Source: Andreprevotia chitinilytica DSM 18519 (GTDB taxonomy: Bacteria > Pseudomonadota > Gammaproteobacteria > Burkholderiales > Chitinibacteraceae). Taken from it: a DNA stretch of 33,008 bases. Position numbers and translations under genes: made by a program. This document shows, piece after piece, positions 31,850 through 33,008 of the stretch. The DNA lies in the NCBI RefSeq assembly GCF_000711875.1, contig NZ_JONM01000031.1:1-33008 (forward strand), written 5' to 3'. Positions within the stretch are counted from its first letter, which is position 1. Each line of letters starts with the position of its first letter. Under the pieces are notes generated by a model that saw only the letters and a program-made list of their open reading frames with translations, searched no databases and was not told the origin of the DNA.

Positions 31850-32056
31850 GGGTTTAGCAGCCTGTCCATCAAGGCGAACAGCCGCATCCTTGCGGTATTT
31901 TTGTTCGCAACACCCTTGGCACGTCTTCGATGCGGGCTCAGGGTGGGGGCACCTTCGGGTGCGCCGGTTCCTTGATGCCGGTCTGCTAACCCCGCCTTGC
32001 GCCCGCCCCTCCGTTTAGCAGCGGAAGGATGGGCTTAACAGCACATCAAGGAGGCA
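31850..32056 (+). ncRNA. C4/CI-like antisense leader RNA controlling the downstream small genes
   Basis: Segment A has ttagcag (31854-31860) and catcaagg (31867-31874). Segment C has ttagcag (32015-32021) and catcaagg (32044-32051), the latter overlapping the Shine-Dalgarno AAGGAGG (32048-32054). Segment B between them has ccttgatg (31970-31977) and ctgctaa (31983-31989), complementary to both parts of A and of C in the right order. Between A and B are three stems. The first is gcgaaca/tgttcgc (31874-31880 with 31902-31908), enclosing ccgca/tgcgg followed by tattttt. The second is caccct/agggtg (31911-31916 with 31940-31945). The third is gcacc-TTCG-ggtgc (31949-31962). This A-B-C logic is that of the P4 CI and P1 C4 antisense RNAs, where a processed RNA pairs with the leader and blocks expression. 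The family assignment is inference; the complementarity is read directly. Confidence 0.7.
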
Positions 32057-32059
32057 AGC

Positions 32060-32326
32060 ATGCCTAACTCCCCACACAGTACCCCCGCCCCACCCGACCC
32101 CAACCACCTCATTGCCCAAGCCCTCGATGGCTTCGCCGAGCTGGACCGGATTTTCACCATCCTCACCAACCTGATCGACCCCCGCGGCATCGGCTACCAG
32201 CTAGCGCGTGACGGTAGCCGGTTGGCGGCACGGCACCGGACGGCAATGCAAATCTTGCAAGCCGGCGCACTCACAGATCGCCGACGGGCACCCCGTTGCC
32301 CCCGTATTGGAGGCCGCCATGTCTGA
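32060..32326 (+). CDS. Small unknown protein 1 behind the C4-like leader
   Basis: The protein has 88 residues. Shine-Dalgarno AAGGAGG lies 5 bases before the ATG and is covered by leader segment C. The N-terminus is Pro-rich (PNSPHSTPAPPDPNH). A helical part follows (LIAQALDGFAELDRIFTILTNL, then GIGYQLARDGSRLAARHRTAMQIL) and a basic tail. Small proteins of the DUF3077/DUF6124 kind are, from memory, found behind similar leaders in pseudomonads, but I cannot confirm membership. The next gene overlaps by 8 bases. No TM segment or signal peptide is present. Confidence 0.7.
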   Translation: MPNSPHSTPAPPDPNHLIAQALDGFAELDRIFTILTNLIDPRGIGYQLARDGSRLAARHRTAMQILQAGALTDRRRAPRCPRIGGRHV

Positions 32327-32570
32327 TCGCCACAACCCTGCACTCACCATCGACGATTACAACGACATCGCCGACGTCGGCCTGGATCGCATCGCCCAAT
32401 TAGGCTGCGTATTCCGCGCCCTGGTCGAAACCACTGAGCCGGAATCCCATCCGCATCATCTGGCAAAGATCGGCGTGTATCTGTCGGAAGAGTGGCATTT
32501 CGCACTGGATACGGCCCGCTACGAGACCGTACAACGGCTCAGGCCGCCGTTAACCACGGATCGGCGTTAG
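32319..32570 (+). CDS. Small unknown protein 2, overlapping protein 1
   Basis: The protein has 83 residues. GGAGG (32309-32313) lies 5 bases before the ATG, so it is well translated from the same mRNA, and the 8-base overlap with the preceding gene suggests coupling. The helical pattern (DVGLDRIAQLGCVFRALVET, then HHLAKIGVYLSEEWHFALDTARYE) resembles that of the previous protein (LDRI ... L ... G ... A), so the two may be distant duplicates. It is acidic, soluble and without a known domain. A terminator follows 23 bases later. Confidence 0.7.
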   Translation: MSDRHNPALTIDDYNDIADVGLDRIAQLGCVFRALVETTEPESHPHHLAKIGVYLSEEWHFALDTARYETVQRLRPPLTTDRR

Positions 32571-32593
32571 CGCAGCGGGAGCCTGCGGTACAA

Positions 32594-32629
32594 CAAAAAC
32601 GCCGGCTGGAATCCCAGTCGGCGTTTTTG
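32594..32629 (+). terminator. Terminator of the two-gene small operon
   Basis: Arms caaaaacgccg (32594-32604) and cggcgtttttg (32619-32629) are perfect complements with an inner ctgg/ccag stem and aatc loop, and T5 at the end of the right arm. It lies 23 bases after the second stop codon. Confidence 0.88.
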
Positions 32630-32662
32630 TATGACATCACCGTAGGTTGGGTTGAATGAAAT

Positions 32663-32707
32663 GAAGCCCAACATTGGCGCGATCTTCAGCACCCGATGTT
32701 GGGCTTC
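32663..32707. repeat. Inverted repeat (GAAGCCCAACA) next to the IS481 end
   Basis: Arms gaagcccaaca (32663-32673) and tgttgggcttc (32697-32707) are perfect complements around a 23-base spacer, preceded by gtaggttgggttgaatg. The form resembles a widespread intergenic repeat of proteobacteria. No second copy is present in the window. Confidence 0.6.
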
Positions 32708-32724
32708 GCGCGTGTTCAGCCGGG

Positions 32725-32763
32725 AGACATAGGTAACACTTGTCGGTAGACATGGGTAACACT
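32725..32763. mobile_element. Terminal region of an IS481-type element with two tandem 16-mers
   Basis: The sequence agacataggtaacact (32725-32740) is repeated as agacatgggtaacact (32748-32763), 23 bases apart, directly beside the transposase stop. Such gacat..gtaacac repeats are typical ends of IS481-like elements, where transposase binds. The element's edge is probably near 32722; its other end is outside the window. Confidence 0.65.
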
Positions 32764-32767
32764 CAAC

Positions 32768-33007
32768 CTAGTCTAACTGCACCCGCAGATCGATGGTGCG
32801 AATGGCCTTATGACAGAAGAACACCGTCAGCACATCGGCTTGTGCCGAAGGGCGCAGTGCCACGTACTCCCCCGCCAAACCCTCGCCAATGAACACTGCC
32901 CGGCCGCGATACTGGATTTGCCCGTTGACGCGAACCTTCAACACCCGATCGCCCGGCTCATACTCCACCGCCGGCAGTTGCTCCGGATACGGCCGGCCAC
33001 TGCAGCG
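32768..33007 (-). CDS. IS481-family transposase, C-terminal fragment (runs off right edge)
   Basis: The last 79 codons are visible, with the frame open to the window edge; the GTG at 32968 is internal. The text RPYPEQLPAVEYEPGDRVLKV, then QIQYRGRAVFIGEGLAGEYVALRP and VFFCHKAIRTIDLR, is the characteristic C-terminal beta-rich domain of IS481-family DDE transposases (integrase-like core plus tail). The catalytic core lies outside the window, so intactness cannot be judged. Confidence 0.85.
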   Translation of the reverse strand, partial: RCSGRPYPEQLPAVEYEPGDRVLKVRVNGQIQYRGRAVFIGEGLAGEYVALRPSAQADVLTVFFCHKAIRTIDLRVQLD

Positions 33008-33008
33008 G

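Noticed and set aside
32725-32763. Two near-identical 16-mers at regular spacing, considered as a CRISPR fragment.
   Set aside because: There are only two units with a 7-base spacer, directly at the end of an IS481-type transposase gene, so they are the element's terminal binding sites.

Overview
The window is a GC-rich stretch of chromosome from a Gram-negative proteobacterium. The gene set (YdfG, Hsp15, TypA, PurU, TrmL, a type II secretion operon, an OprC-like copper receptor, c-di-GMP enzymes) and protein style fit a betaproteobacterium, possibly Neisseriales or a relative; I cannot name the species. An insertion-sequence remnant sits at each edge: the C-terminus of an IS110-family transposase on the left (3-281) and the C-terminus and tip of an IS481-type element on the right (32722-33007). 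Palindromic repeats of several families are scattered between genes.

Layout. (1) 0.3-6.4 kb, minus strand: an EAL phosphodiesterase with a degenerate GGDEF domain, an M61 metallopeptidase with a PDZ domain, a REC-REC-GGDEF response regulator, and Hsp15. (2) 6.9-7.6 kb: ydfG. (3) 8.0-13.4 kb: an apparent operon of two tandem AspT-family aspartate/alanine exchangers and a PLP-dependent aspartate 4-decarboxylase, with a good promoter (8000-8028) and a hairpin terminator (13412-13446). Together these would import aspartate, decarboxylate it with consumption of a proton and export alanine, which generates proton-motive force. (4) 13.5-16.0 kb, minus strand: two secreted unknowns, a GYF_2-RDD membrane protein and a membrane-anchored unknown. 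(5) 16.1-16.4 kb: a MITE-like element with internal hairpins. (6) 16.7-21.0 kb: an OprC-type TonB-dependent copper receptor and the ribosome-associated GTPase TypA. (7) 21.1-26.4 kb, minus strand: purU-gspF-G-H-I-J-K, a run of type II secretion genes holding the inner-membrane platform protein and all five pseudopilins, interrupted by two dispersed repeats. (8) 26.5-29.3 kb: a small conserved unknown, trmL, an exported ParB-like-nuclease-fold protein, a DUF423 membrane protein and a glyoxalase-fold protein. (9) 29.4-33.0 kb, accessory: a hipBA-type toxin-antitoxin pair flanked by 116-bp direct repeats, a DUF4124-like exported protein, and a structured leader RNA preceding two small overlapping genes.

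The most striking signal is that leader (about 31828-32059). A bipartite sequence occurs upstream (A) and again over the ribosome binding site of the small genes (C). A segment between them (B) is complementary to both. This is the logic of the C4/CI antisense RNAs of phages P1/P7 and P4, here in front of two tiny uncharacterised genes in a repeat-rich, IS-bounded region.
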